Assembly (NCBI RefSeq): GCF_000003605.2
Contig: NW_003129357.1
Location: forward strand, 760,911-787,702
Source of the DNA: Saccoglossus kowalevskii
Lineage: Eukaryota > Hemichordata > Enteropneusta > Harrimaniidae
Length of the DNA: 26,792 nucleotides
Direction of reading: 5' to 3'
Below the pieces are notes generated by a model. The model made no database searches, had not been told where the DNA came from, and saw nothing but the letters and a program-made list of their open reading frames with translations. Shown one piece after another: positions 11,694 through 20,790 of the stretch. Positions within the stretch are counted from its first letter, which is position 1. The number at the start of each line of letters is the position of its first letter. A program made the translations under genes and the position numbers.

Positions 11694-11763
11694 TAGTTCC
11701 GGTTAGAAACGTGTGGCCTACGTCATACAAGAGATTCTGCATAGTTCCGTGTGGCCTACGTCA
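11694..11763. repeat. Short direct duplication, 38-bp offset
   Basis: GTGTGGCCTACGTCA occurs at 11711-11725 and again at 11749-11763. Each copy is preceded by TAGTTCC (11694-11700 and 11742-11748). TACGTCA is a CRE-like half-site, but nothing else marks this as regulatory; a small local duplication is the simplest reading. Confidence 0.6.
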
Positions 11764-12259
11764 GACACAATTGGATTAATATCCGATGTAGGTATGGGCT
11801 TTAAAATCCAAGGATATTTTTTTATTGTTATTTTTTTTTTTACTTTTTTTTTGCCGTCAGAAATTTTTGTTATATCGTATTTCAACGTATCTCAAACCGA
11901 TAAATTAGTCATGAATAAACCAAATTTACAATAACAAATATGAAAATTGAAAAAAAATTGAACCTATACCTACAACGGATTTTGATCACATTGCGCAAGA
12001 CAAGACTATTACGGTACATGGCTAAGTGGTTGATTACCATATGGTATCAATGAGAAGTGATGTCAGGTGTTTCGTACAAAGTGAGCGCCTTCTTCTTCAC
12101 GCGTGAAACCCGCCATATATAATTCAGAGTCATAATTGAGTAGCTTCTGTTTGGAATCTGAAGCATACACCATACATTTGCGCCTTCCGAAATTATCAGT
12201 GTAACAGTGTTATCATATTTAACCACATGCTCATTATCTCCAAAAAAAAACTACACAAA

Positions 12260-13340
12260 AACTTCAGTATTAATAGCAAACACGGCCACCCCCAGAGTTT
12301 GACCGGACTCCCATACAATAAAGTTCGCTCAATCTGTTCTAAACTTTTGGTATTTCGGCATTCCCATGATGTATTCTTTGGAGGAAAAGATGTATAATAA
12401 TAAGGTTATTACGAGGATACCGAAAAGGATGCACTCAAACAGTACACAGTCACATTGACCTCCGCTGCGCGTCGGTCGATACTCCCGCTGTACTTCGTGC
12501 ATACTTTTCGGTATTCTCGTAATAACCTCATATACATGGATGGTATAGTGTACACATCATATCTTTGAATACTGAGAAAGAAGACAATGTATTATCAAAA
12601 AGTCTGCATATGTACTACAGCTCCGGGCATAGCGAATGAGCTGTGAAATGTATACCCCATAGGGAGATATTGCTGAAAAGGTGTGGAAAATTGATTAGTG
12701 ATATTAAAATCAACAATCTTGCCATTGTCATATATTCTGTTCGAAAGGTTGATATTAGAGTCAAATTCAAGGCACAGATTCAAGTATAATGCAGAGGAAG
12801 TAGATTTGTGGTCAAACCTCAAATTCAGCTGAACATATCATTTTAATAAATACTATAATCACGAAATTGTTGATGGAAAGTACATCAGTAATATAACTGA
12901 ATGTGTTTTGTTTTCAATTAATTTCTGTAGAAATAAATCAGCCAGCAAGAAAGCACAATTTGTTCCTATTGAAGTGCCGATACTTTGCTCTACAAACTCG
13001 ACAAATATGTTTCAAATATGAATTTCCAGTACTCCAATGAAGTAAAATCGTATCCAACCAATATGTATTTGTAACGATCATTTTAAACATATAGATAACC
13101 TAATTTTGATAATCCAGCAATAAATCTAGCTTATTTGGATAACTAATATACGACATGAACGATTTGTGGTTAGCAAGAATTTCATTCTTTCCAAATGTTG
13201 TTTGTTGGTAAGTAGCAGTATTATTATTTCTCGTAATTCCAAGTTCAAAAAACTACATTGTTGAAAGCTTTGTCTACAGGAACATATTGTTCATGGAGAA
13301 TAGAAAGGCACTTTAAGTGTACAGGGATCTTCAAATATAG
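12260..13340 (-). pseudogene. Decayed reverse-transcriptase retroelement relic
   Basis: Read on the minus strand from high to low coordinates, pieces of one reverse-transcriptase protein appear in order but in changing frames. EQYVPVDKAFNNVVF (about 13292-13248) comes first. Then ELGITRNNNTATYQQ (about 13240-13195) and ILANHKSFMS, then FIAGLSK. Then NIFVEF...SIGT.IGTNC.FLLADLFL (about 13000-12930), the catalytic-block equivalent YITDVLSINN (about 12898-12864) where YIDD is expected, and YLNLCLEFDSN...RIYD. Last is VYISQLIRYARSCSTYADF (about 12650-12593). These blocks are typical of an abundant reverse-transcriptase element of marine invertebrates; its class (Penelope-like or other) I cannot settle. 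Stops and frameshifts between blocks, a missing central part and the lost first catalytic Asp show it is dead. A hairpin MITE interrupts its 3' part. Confidence 0.85.
12403..12528. mobile_element. Hairpin MITE inserted in the RT relic
   Basis: Arms 12404-12434 and 12497-12527 are inverted repeats (GGTTATTACGAG ... CTCGTAATAACC) agreeing at 29 of 31 positions. The interior continues to pair partly around a GC-rich loop near CCGCTGCGCGTCGG, so the whole 126 bp can fold into one long imperfect hairpin. The flanks ATGTATAATAATA and CATATACAT are themselves partly inverted, so the exact ends and target-site duplication are uncertain. It sits downstream of the ADF block of the relic, so it inserted after or during the decay of that element. 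Confidence 0.75.
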
Positions 13341-14352
13341 ATTTGGCCGTCTGTTAACATGCGTCTCAAGTTTATGGATGCAACAGTATAGTATATTTCT
13401 TATTTATTCCACCCTCTCTTGCAAAGAGTCTATCTATTCTCTGTAAGTCCACTGTCTTGAATACTCCTCAACTATGTCTATAATGGTTTTAAATATGTGA
13501 TACCAGTTGATGTATTGAGGTTTCCTGGACTTGGTCCACGTGATGTAATCTTTCAAAGACTATCATGTGGATTTACATTTAGATCACCAGTAAAATCACA
13601 CAGGGGATTAATTGAATATTGAACAAATAGGGAAGTCACAATAAAATGGTGTTTGAAGACAATATTCCACTGTGACATTATTAATGTTATGTAGTGCATG
13701 AACTCTTTAGAGGAGTTCGTTCTTGTATAATTGTACGACAGAATGGCCATCGACTGGTTCATTGTGAAATGTATTGATAGAATCAATTCTTTTATTTAAA
13801 AATGAAAGATACATAAAGTGACGGCGTTCACTGGTCAATAGATCGGATCGAACTGCCTTGAACATTCTGTGTGTTGAAATGTCAGCTGAATACTGATTAG
13901 ATTCTATGTTGAAAATTTTTTTTTAATCCATTTCTGGTAATCACATCACATATTCTCTTAAATAGTTGTAACCGCTGAAGAGTGAAGCTCGTATATGATG
14001 AAGAACTTTTTCATATAGGTTTTGAATTGGTTAAGTTGTGTGGAGTTGTCCGTGACAAAGATGTGAAAGAATCCCATTACGTTAACTTCTTCAGATTTAC
14101 AATGTTAGATATGTTGTCATTGAAGCGGTACAATTCACAGCAACAACCTGTTGTTTAGTCCGCTTTACGTTTTTACGATTGTGTGAAAGTATTTTTTTTC
14201 AATAATGTGGATCCTGTTTAAACTTCAAATGAGGTACATCAGTTATGCAAATGATCTTAGAAGGCCGAAATGTAAATTGCCTGAATTGTTATTGGAGATT
14301 ACATAGTAATTATGATTCACATCTGGTGCATGGTGGATATAGTGAGACATAA
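13341..14352. other. Region beyond the RT relic, nothing firm
   Basis: This may include the N-terminal part of the retroelement on the minus strand. A 77-codon minus-strand frame at 13553-13786 continues in shifted frames towards 13500, but I could not match it to known blocks. No other feature was seen. Confidence 0.3.
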
Positions 14353-14381
14353 ATCACGACGTGATCTCGTTTCGAAACGAG
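14353..14381. repeat. Two adjacent perfect palindromes
   Basis: ATCACGACGTGAT (14353-14365) has ATCACG/CGTGAT arms around a single A. It is directly followed by CTCGTTTCGAAACGAG (14366-14381), a perfect 16-bp palindrome. They end 14 bp before MITE family A copy 2. ATCACGTGAT also occurs just past the far end of that MITE (14748-14757), so the palindrome may belong to the element or its insertion site. Confidence 0.6.
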
Positions 14382-14395
14382 TGTCATTATAGACC

Positions 14396-14749
14396 ATTTT
14401 CCGCTCACTGCGAGAATCACGCGTTATACGTGAAATCGAACGTAAAAACAGGACAAACAAAGGTCATAGCGTCGTAGTGGCGTCAAACATCGCGTGGGAT
14501 TCGACAAACGCGAAAATATTTTGAGGGGCATTTCCATGCTTAATAATGTGCTGTACACATTTGATGATAGACAATTTCGATTAAGTGAGGGTATTCGAAA
14601 ACAATATTCCTCTGTCGAAGATCGGCCGGTCGATGTGAGCTACGAAATAAAGTAATTCGAGTTCAAAATCAAATCGTTCGATTTTTGCGGCAGACGTTCG
14701 ACGCGCGTCTTTCATGTATCTCGCGAGATCTCGCAGTTGAACGGAAAAT
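14396..14749. mobile_element. MITE family A, copy 2 (354 bp)
   Basis: Same orientation and sequence as 8637-8934, with inverted ends ATTTTCCGCTCACTGCGAGA and, at the right, TCGCAGTTGAACGGAAAAT. It is longer than copy 1 because it keeps interior blocks around 14482-14510 and 14520-14550 and a GATCGGCCGG insert near 14619-14630. It has no transposase. The left flank TAGACC is identical to that of copy 1. Together the copies establish an internal family. Confidence 0.75.
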
Positions 14750-14757
14750 CACGTGAT

Positions 14758-14785
14758 GTATCGTATCGTGTCGTATCGTATTGTG
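14758..14785. repeat. (TCGTA)n-like microsatellite
   Basis: A run of TCGTA/TCGTG pentamers starting within 10 bp of the right end of the MITE. It may be seeded by the CGTG-rich flank. Confidence 0.6.
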
Positions 14786-15682
14786 TGTTAGTCTAAACTG
14801 TTAAGTTATTGGACCTCTACGGATTTTGAGCGAGAATTAAGATAGGTATCAGCGACAGTAACGACACTGTTTTCAAATAAAGTTCAGAAACATTTTGAAC
14901 TATACATGCAATTCTGCAAATTACTTACGTTATATGAGGACAATACTGCCTCCATGAAGTGTGTTATGTTTTACAGTTTTAGGCCCATTGGTGTGTGCGC
15001 TCAATCCAGTATAATTCGATTCAGAGTTATATTATCGATATTTCAATTAAAGCATATATCACCAACTTTTGTAAAATGTAAATTATAGAATTGTTCAACA
15101 TTTGTTTTTGTGTTTCACTCAATTGCAGGATGATCTTTCGATATATGCAATGCATATACAAATTCATAGGGCACGAACAAACAATTATTTGTGTTTATTG
15201 TTTATGCATAATCTGATATTTGTATTAAAATGTTAGACAATATACTCTCCCTCTCATTGATATTATGTGGTTATTACAATAGATAATTTTAAAAGTCCGG
15301 CCTTGTCGTCATGGACATACGTAATGACAGAGGCAACAGTTTTGCATAATAACTAATAACTTTACAAGGCGAGGTATGTATAGGGATCTTGCTGAGAAAA
15401 TGGTTTGTACTGTAATTCCCAACTCATTTTGAAATCACATGAATATGACATGATATGACTTCAGACAAGTAATAATATGATGATGATGATTTTAGTGTAA
15501 CTGCCAATAGGGAGTATGAGGCTTTCCTGTTTGATATGCCTGATAAAGGTGTTACTTTTGATGTAATGTTGTGATGATATTTGTGATACTTTTTTGACAA
15601 CAAAAAACTGCCATGCTATAAAATAATATAACTGACTGTTTGTAATTGTAATTTAAATATAAATATAAATATTTATATGCAG
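14786..15682. other. Gene-free stretch before LINE remnant
   Basis: Nothing recognised apart from a short (ATG)n run at about 15478-15490. A 5' continuation of the LINE remnant beginning at 15683 may be present but is not readable as protein. Confidence 0.35.
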
Positions 15683-16372
15683 GAAATTGAAAAAGTGGTT
15701 GGCAAGGTAACTGTGGGAAAATCAGCTGGAGTTGATAAAATCCCTCAGTCTATTGTATTCTCGACTTTTTAAAAATATGTTTTGTTAAGGACGGAATCAG
15801 TGATATGCGTTACATAATTAATATTCAATCGACTATAACGAGGTTATATAGCTTACTTAATAATAGTTTTCTGGTTTTCTAGAAAAAAAAACCATACTGG
15901 ATGAAGTTACCAAAGATAATACGTATTCCCTGGTATATAATGTGCCTAACAGAAAAAAACATTTGGACTGTCAAGTTTTATTGATTTAAGAAAAGCCTTT
16001 CAATAATGTTGATCCCAATGCTGTATTATATACACCGCCTATTAATGGGAAAATGTATAGCAGCATCAACGAATAAAACTGTTATACTAGTGCCTCTAAT
16101 AAGGTAAATGATGTTTATACTGAATGGTGTCCCACTGGAAAGGGTGTTGAGCAGAACGATGATTTGTCGATGACTTTATTTCGTATTTTACTAATGATTT
16201 GGCAGTGGACGGTACTAGTAGTAATGATAATGAAGTTAGAATGTTTCTGTATGTCGTTGATACAATGGTGTTAGAATGCAATGAGTTTGGTCCGCAATTA
16301 ATTCTAAAAAATTCAAATAATTGCTGTAAAAATACAGACGGAAATGTTGAAAGAAGAGTCTCCCGTTCGTGA
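15683..16372 (+). pseudogene. LINE reverse-transcriptase remnant 1
   Basis: Plus-strand pieces in order match a non-LTR retrotransposon reverse transcriptase. EIEKVVGKVTVGKSAGVDKI (15683-15742) is the usual N-terminal fingers motif (E.EKA...LK.GKSPGVDKIP). SFIDLRKAFNNVDPN (about 15978-16020, with frameshift) corresponds to the F.DFRKAFDSV block with the first catalytic Asp. INGKMYSSI (about 16041-16067) and VYTEWCPTGKGVEQNDDLSM (about 16110-16170) follow. LYVVDTMVL (about 16248-16275) stands where LLYADDIVL is expected, so the YADD catalytic pair is destroyed. Several stops and frameshifts separate the blocks. The element is extinct and 5'- and 3'-incomplete; the clade is not assigned. Confidence 0.8.
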
Positions 16373-17254
16373 TGAGTAATTATGTTATTATTATGTTCAT
16401 AATGCATGTCTTAATGTAACATCTAGTGTGACTGCTACGTCCACAAACAGAGCTCGGGTGTATTAATTCAAATGTAAAACGTTGCTCACTATCTTTTTTT
16501 ACTTGAATTTTTAATTACCATTTACGATTATGAATGTTGATTAATTCATATTCGGTAAGACGTTTTTTTTGTTGAAGATTTTGTTATTATTGAAGGCTAT
16601 CCATATTTTTTTTCATAAAATGCAATCAGCGAATAATAAAAAAGTAGCCTTCATTTCCTGCAACTGTGCATTTAACAGCGGTTTCCGTGATCACATTTGA
16701 CAAGCAAATTAGAATTATATTAAACACGGTTGGTGACAATGGCCAACTTTGTCTGGTTCATTTTTAAGAATAATATGTGAAGCCTTCCGGTAGTTTTACA
16801 CATGCAATTCATTATATGACACTGGCATATGCGCCATGTATGCGCCACTATGTAATTGCATTATCTAAAAGTGCGTTCTTCACAAGTTCACTTATTATAT
16901 TAGATATATACCTATGTACGAACATCAACATTATGCAGTTTATAATAATCCAATCAAAACAGTGTTGTGTATCCATATAATGTGTTTTCTGTGGGGTGGG
17001 GTCTCCGGATACAATCCCACCTTTTTGGAAAAATTCTATTTTCCATCTATTTTGTTCTATGTATGCATGACGTGTATATCCAACTTACATGAAAATGATA
17101 ATACTCCAACATCCGGATGGTATGGATGTACATTTGCGATTAACGTATTGAAATCCCAGTTGGCATTTTTTTTCCGGATGCATATATGTCAATGTTCTCA
17201 ATATGTGATTTTCTATTCAATGCGAGATCTCGTGAATTGCATACTTTTAACCTT
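16373..17254. other. AT-rich stretch between LINE remnant and duplication
   Basis: A 116-codon plus-strand frame (16914-17264) has an ATG but no recognisable features; its cysteine- and aromatic-rich make-up is typical of AT-rich noise. Around 16790-16870 there is faint similarity to 18430-18510 and 19460-19540, perhaps an older third unit of the duplication that follows. Confidence 0.3.
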
Positions 17255-17689
17255 GGTAGGTTGATCATTAATTTAACACAAGCAATGATAATATTCCCCG
17301 ATGAATGTATGATATTTATATTAAGTGATATAATGAAATATGAAGGTCAGGTATAAAGATAACTTCCCATCACAACTGAAGATGAAAGTTAAATTTTAAA
17401 ACTGATGGATATTGTTGATAGCAATTAAATGTAAATGAGATTGTAAACTTACAATCACGGAAAGTGCCTTGTCCGACTGTCCTGTATGGCAGCTCGGAAT
17501 GGCAAGTAATGAACACGGTGATAATTCACAAGTCCAATTTCAGAAGTTACCAACAATTCTAGTATACTAACTACACACATAAAAAGTATTCATGGTTTAG
17601 AAGAAACCTACCTTGTTAAGGTTGCCTTCGGCGACAAATGTGTACACCAGCAGTGACAACCACACAAGAATAATTAATTTAATGATATA

Positions 17690-17795
17690 AATTACAAAAC
17701 ACAACAGGGAATTCGAACGAGAGATCATGGCAAGCACATCTGCACTACAGGCAGACACGCTCCCCACTGCGCTGCTCATGGTTCAGTGTGCAGAG
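17690..17795 (-). repeat. tRNA-derived SINE-like sequence, copy A
   Basis: On the minus strand AGCGCAGTGGGGAGCG resembles a Pol III A box/D arm. TCTGC-CTGTAGT-GCAGA is a perfect 5-bp anticodon-type stem with a 7-nt loop (U33 and GTA in anticodon position). CGTTCGAATTC is close to the B box. The acceptor and T stems do not pair, so this is not a functional tRNA; a tRNA-derived SINE head is the best reading. A minus-strand frame through it (ATG at 17729) resembles a signal peptide followed by a GTAGGT donor; I judge that fortuitous because the second copy does not keep it. Confidence 0.5.
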
Positions 17796-17837
17796 TACGA
17801 ACGAACTCAGTTAAGATTGTCCTCCGGAACACTTCAG

Positions 17838-18026
17838 TCAAAATCACTTTGGAAAGTAAACTATCTGAGTAGTGTTGAGACAGATGATGGAATATGCTAC
17901 ACAGAAATCCAGAGACACATAGGATTATACAAAGATGCTTTACAGAAAGTGAGTAAAGTATTACAGGATCGAAAGATGAAAATAGAAACGAGGAAAAGAC
18001 AGTTGGACTGGAAATGTAATGTTTAA
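17838..18026 (+). pseudogene. LINE reverse-transcriptase remnant 2 (thumb/connection region)
   Basis: The encoded text includes KVNYLSSVETDDGICYTEIQ, then RHIGLYKDALQKVSKVLQDR and KMKIETRKRQLD. It follows the common non-LTR pattern KYLGS..TDDG.C.TEI.RRIG.AKDAF.K.SKVLKDRK..I.TKKR.LDCYV, which lies downstream of the YADD block in many animal LINEs. The frame ends at TAA just where CYVxSVLLYG is expected. It is a short truncated piece. It could be the tail of the element at 15683-16372, split by later insertion, but the motifs look like a different clade. Confidence 0.75.
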
Positions 18027-18617
18027 TCTTCTATAAGGCAGACGAGTGAATATACTGGAAGATATCATCACATAATAAATGTCACCATGAACTCGCATTG
18101 CTTTCAACATTCATATGTTCTGTTCTATTCCATTGTAATTGCCATTCATTATGAAAATATACTCTAAGAATACACATTACATCGGAAATAAAAATGTAAA
18201 CCTAAATAACCAGACGTTTTGGACGAAGTTTCTTTCTCAAGGATATTCATACGTATCATTAAAAAAAGAATACTTTGTCTGCAGCGACTGGTTATATTGA
18301 ATGATCACATAACCACCAAGGACTATGATTACCTACTACTATTTTCTAATGATTATGAATCTGAATGATGACGGGCGCCCTATGTGGAGCAGGTTGTGCT
18401 TATACTCTTATCGAAAAACCTGAAAAAAACCTTCCGGTTGTATACCCCAGGCTCCATGTATCAATCTTTCGCTGATATGACTAGATTTTATAATGCATTT
18501 GATTGTAGTTTCATGTTGTTCATGGGCTTACGAGTTATTTCGTTTGATAATCTACAGTTGAAAATACTTGAAGAACATGTGTTGATCTTCACGGGGTTTA
18601 GGAAAGTATTTTGAACT

Positions 18618-19590
18618 GATGAGTTGATCAATGATTTAATACAAGTAATATTCATGCCCTCACCTTACGCGGCATTTCTAGAAGCTTGCGAGTTGAGTTG
18701 GAATATTGGCATTGAAATATTAACACACATGACAGACAGGATTCATACTTGCAATCACAGCTTGTGCTTTGACTGCCCGAAAAGTAAGCACAAAACAACC
18801 CATGATATGAACACTAACTAGTTCGAAATGCGCAAGCCGAATCTCGGCCAACATATGTCGTATATTTCACAACATATATAACCCATGTTCCATTCATGGT
18901 TCAGTATAAATCAACTCAGTTAAACATTTCCTGGGGGAAAATTTATTCCCACTTGTAGTGACAGCCATTACAGGCAAAGAAACAAATAAATTACAATACA
19001 GGATTCGAACTAACGATAACAATAATTGCCTCCCTACTACTATACAGGTAGTCGTGTTCTATATCACCACACTGACTACCCTAATATACAGCTTCGAAAA
19101 GACATGTAATGAAGATGTTCCCACAATGACTCAACGTTTCTATGCACTTTTCCCATTTAGTGTTTTTTTTTTCTCTCAAAATCATGCAAGATTTGTTTAT
19201 GGTTGGATGGAGTAAAAATAGAAAGTCGGTGAGATTAGTAAATATGGTTAATTTATTGGTATACAACATTGTAATTCATCTGTAGAAAGCATGTACAAGT
19301 CATAAAATACTGCTTCTCAATCCCACCATGAATTCACAAAGCTTTCAATATTCATCGTTCGTATCTCATTGCAAAGAAACCATACTAGGAATGAAATTTA
19401 TATGGAAGATACCACATGTTGGGCAGAATGCGTTTACTCTATTCGAAACACCTGATATCACCTTTTGGTTGTATACCCTTAGGCCCATGTATCATTTTGT
19501 TTCACTGATTTGACTATGTTTTGTAATGCATTGTAGTTATATTGTGTTCACGTACTATTTGATTTTTGTCCAATGATCAACAGTTGGGTT
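18618..19590. repeat. Tandem duplication, unit B
   Basis: Directly follows unit A in the same orientation and contains the five anchor blocks in the same order, at offsets falling from about 1360 bp to about 1030 bp because unit A carries extra DNA. Small open frames inside (18624-18821, 18958-19215, 19328-19513) are not preserved in unit A and are not considered genes. Confidence 0.6.
18975..19085 (-). repeat. tRNA-derived SINE-like sequence, copy B
   Basis: Minus strand: GTAGTCAGTGTGGTG (A-box-like), then ACTAC-CTGTATA-GTAGT (perfect 5-bp stem, 7-nt loop, GTA), then AGTTCGAATCC (one mismatch to the B box GGTTCGANNCC), then TGTAATTTAT shared with copy A. The anticodon-type stem differs from copy A at two base pairs, both changed on both sides. 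No full cloverleaf forms. Confidence 0.5.
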
Positions 19591-19710
19591 GTTATATTTA
19601 TAATATACCATTGATGATTAGCATCTACTCTATCCATTGCATTACTGCACACTTTGTAATGAGAAAGAAAACACAATCAATTAGACACATGTCAAAGGAA
19701 CGAATTTGAG

Positions 19711-19974
19711 CAATCTGATCAAAATAAGATCTTGGTTGGTTTAATATTTTTTTTAATATTGTTTTTATATAATTACTAAAATATTATTCATTTTAATTAT
19801 TTTTGACATTACAATTACTTTGCTGCAATTGTTTGGTTTGTAAAAATGTATTCTAAAATATTCAAATAAATAATTATAATTGAAATTAATAATGAAAATT
19901 AATAATAATAACTAAGTATATTAAAATTAAAATAAAAAAATTATGCCAATCAAGATCTTATTTTAATCAGATTG
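19711..19974. mobile_element. AT-rich MITE with 24-bp terminal inverted repeats
   Basis: CAATCTGATCAAAATAAGAT at the left end and its inverted counterpart ATCTTATTTTAATCAGATTG at the right end agree at 23 of 24 positions when extended to CTTG. Weaker pairing continues inward another 20 bp. The 264-bp element is almost pure AT inside with no coding capacity. Flanks AATTTGAG and AAATTAGAG are similar and may be a decayed 8-9-bp target-site duplication, as made by hAT or Mutator-type transposases; that assignment is tentative. Confidence 0.75.
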
Positions 19975-20192
19975 AAATTAGAGAGGCATTAATAAACTTT
20001 CACAGAGAGGATCGAAAAACATTATTACGATTTTTTACTATAAATCCAATCAGCACACAAACAAATGTAAGTAATCAGACTAATGGTTTAGAAGAAGAAA
20101 TAATGTATACAAGAAGAGAAAAAGTAAAGCCTTCAACATTTGACTCTCAATTGCAATTACATAATAAGCATGACAATATGCTTTTATGGTAA
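19971..20192 (+). other. Open frame without start, possibly exon-like
   Basis: From the end of the MITE a plus-strand frame runs 73 codons to TAA at 20190. It begins IEIREALINFHREDRK, with a charged, protein-like composition. AATCAG precedes it and AAT|GTAAGT (20064-20072) inside could serve as splice sites. No homology is recognised, there is no ATG near its start, and its 3' end runs into the tandem array. Chance is quite possible. Confidence 0.15.
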
Positions 20193-20720
20193 AACAATAT
20201 AGCTTACATAAAATGACAATAGGTTTTAAATTCTTGACAATTGGCTATCCGACAGTGTATAACAATGAAAATATGCATTCATTATATGACAATATGCTTC
20301 ATTTGCATGACAATAATGATTATGTGGTAGGACAATGTGCTTACATAATGTGACAATAGTCTTCAAATGCTTGACAATAGGCTTCTTAATAGGTGTATAA
20401 CAATGTTAACACAACATGAAAATATGCATTCATGACAAGATGCTTCATTTGCATGACAATGATTATGTGGTAGGACAATGTGCTTACATGATGTGACAAT
20501 AGTCTTCAAATGCTTGACAATAGGCTTCTTAATGGGTGTATAACAATGTTAACACAGCATGAAAATATGCATTCATGACAAGATGCTTCATTTGCATGAC
20601 AATAATTCTTACATTGTAGAACAATATGTTTACATGATGTAGCAAGTCTTCAAGTGCTCAACTTCTAACAATAATATTAACCAGCATGACAATATACTAT
20701 AATTGCATGACAATAAACTT
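20168..20720. repeat. 143-bp tandem array built from ~21-bp GACAATA subunits
   Basis: GCATGACAAT recurs at 20168, 20305, 20451 and 20594 (spacing 137, 146 and 143 bp). Each unit is itself made of GACAATANGCTT-type subrepeats about 18-25 bp long (for example GACAATAGTCTTCAAATGCTT). The two middle units are nearly identical and the outer ones are decayed, as expected of unequal exchange. The array begins about 70 bp past the allantoicase stop codon, so it may be transcribed in the 3' UTR of that gene. Confidence 0.85.
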
Positions 20721-20790
20721 ATGCATTGTGTTGTATTGAATTGGGAATACAAAGACAAATATACTACACTAATATTTATATCATACATAT

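Larger units (their letters stand above)
9621..12259. other. Gene-free AT-rich region
   Basis: No coding region, tRNA or structured element is supported. The small open frames at 10225-10479, 10834-11043, 11430-11615 and 11713-11934 show no recognisable motifs and have AT-driven composition. The stretch contains a dinucleotide microsatellite and a short duplication listed separately, plus poly(T) tracts near 11818-11852. Confidence 0.45.
17255..18570. repeat. Tandem duplication, unit A
   Basis: Collinear anchors to unit B: GTTGATCATTAATTTAACAC (17260) with GTTGATCAATGATTTAATAC (18623); CTTACAATCACGG (17449) with CTTGCAATCACAG (18749); the tRNA-like core at 17700-17790 with 18990-19080; TCACCATGAACTCG (about 18081) with CCACCATGAATTC (about 19323); GGTTGTATACCCCAGGC (18436) with GGTTGTATACCCTTAGGC (19467). 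Anchors are similar but far from identical, so the duplication is old. A LINE fragment is present only in this unit. Confidence 0.6.

Noticed and set aside
16914-17264. 116-codon plus-strand frame
   Set aside because: It is rich in Cys, Tyr, Phe and Ile as expected from AT-rich non-coding DNA, without recognisable domain or good initiation context.
17597-17779. Minus-strand frame resembling a signal peptide with a GTAGGT donor
   Set aside because: It overlaps the tRNA-like repeat and is not conserved in the duplicated copy at 18975-19085, which has a stop. Hydrophobicity follows from T-rich codons.
18975-19085. Functional tRNA gene
   Set aside because: The A and B boxes and an anticodon-type stem are present, but the T and acceptor stems do not pair and the variable region is too long.
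20168-20720. CRISPR-like array
   Set aside because: The units are whole tandem repeats with internal 21-bp subrepeats and no unique spacers, in animal DNA with introns.
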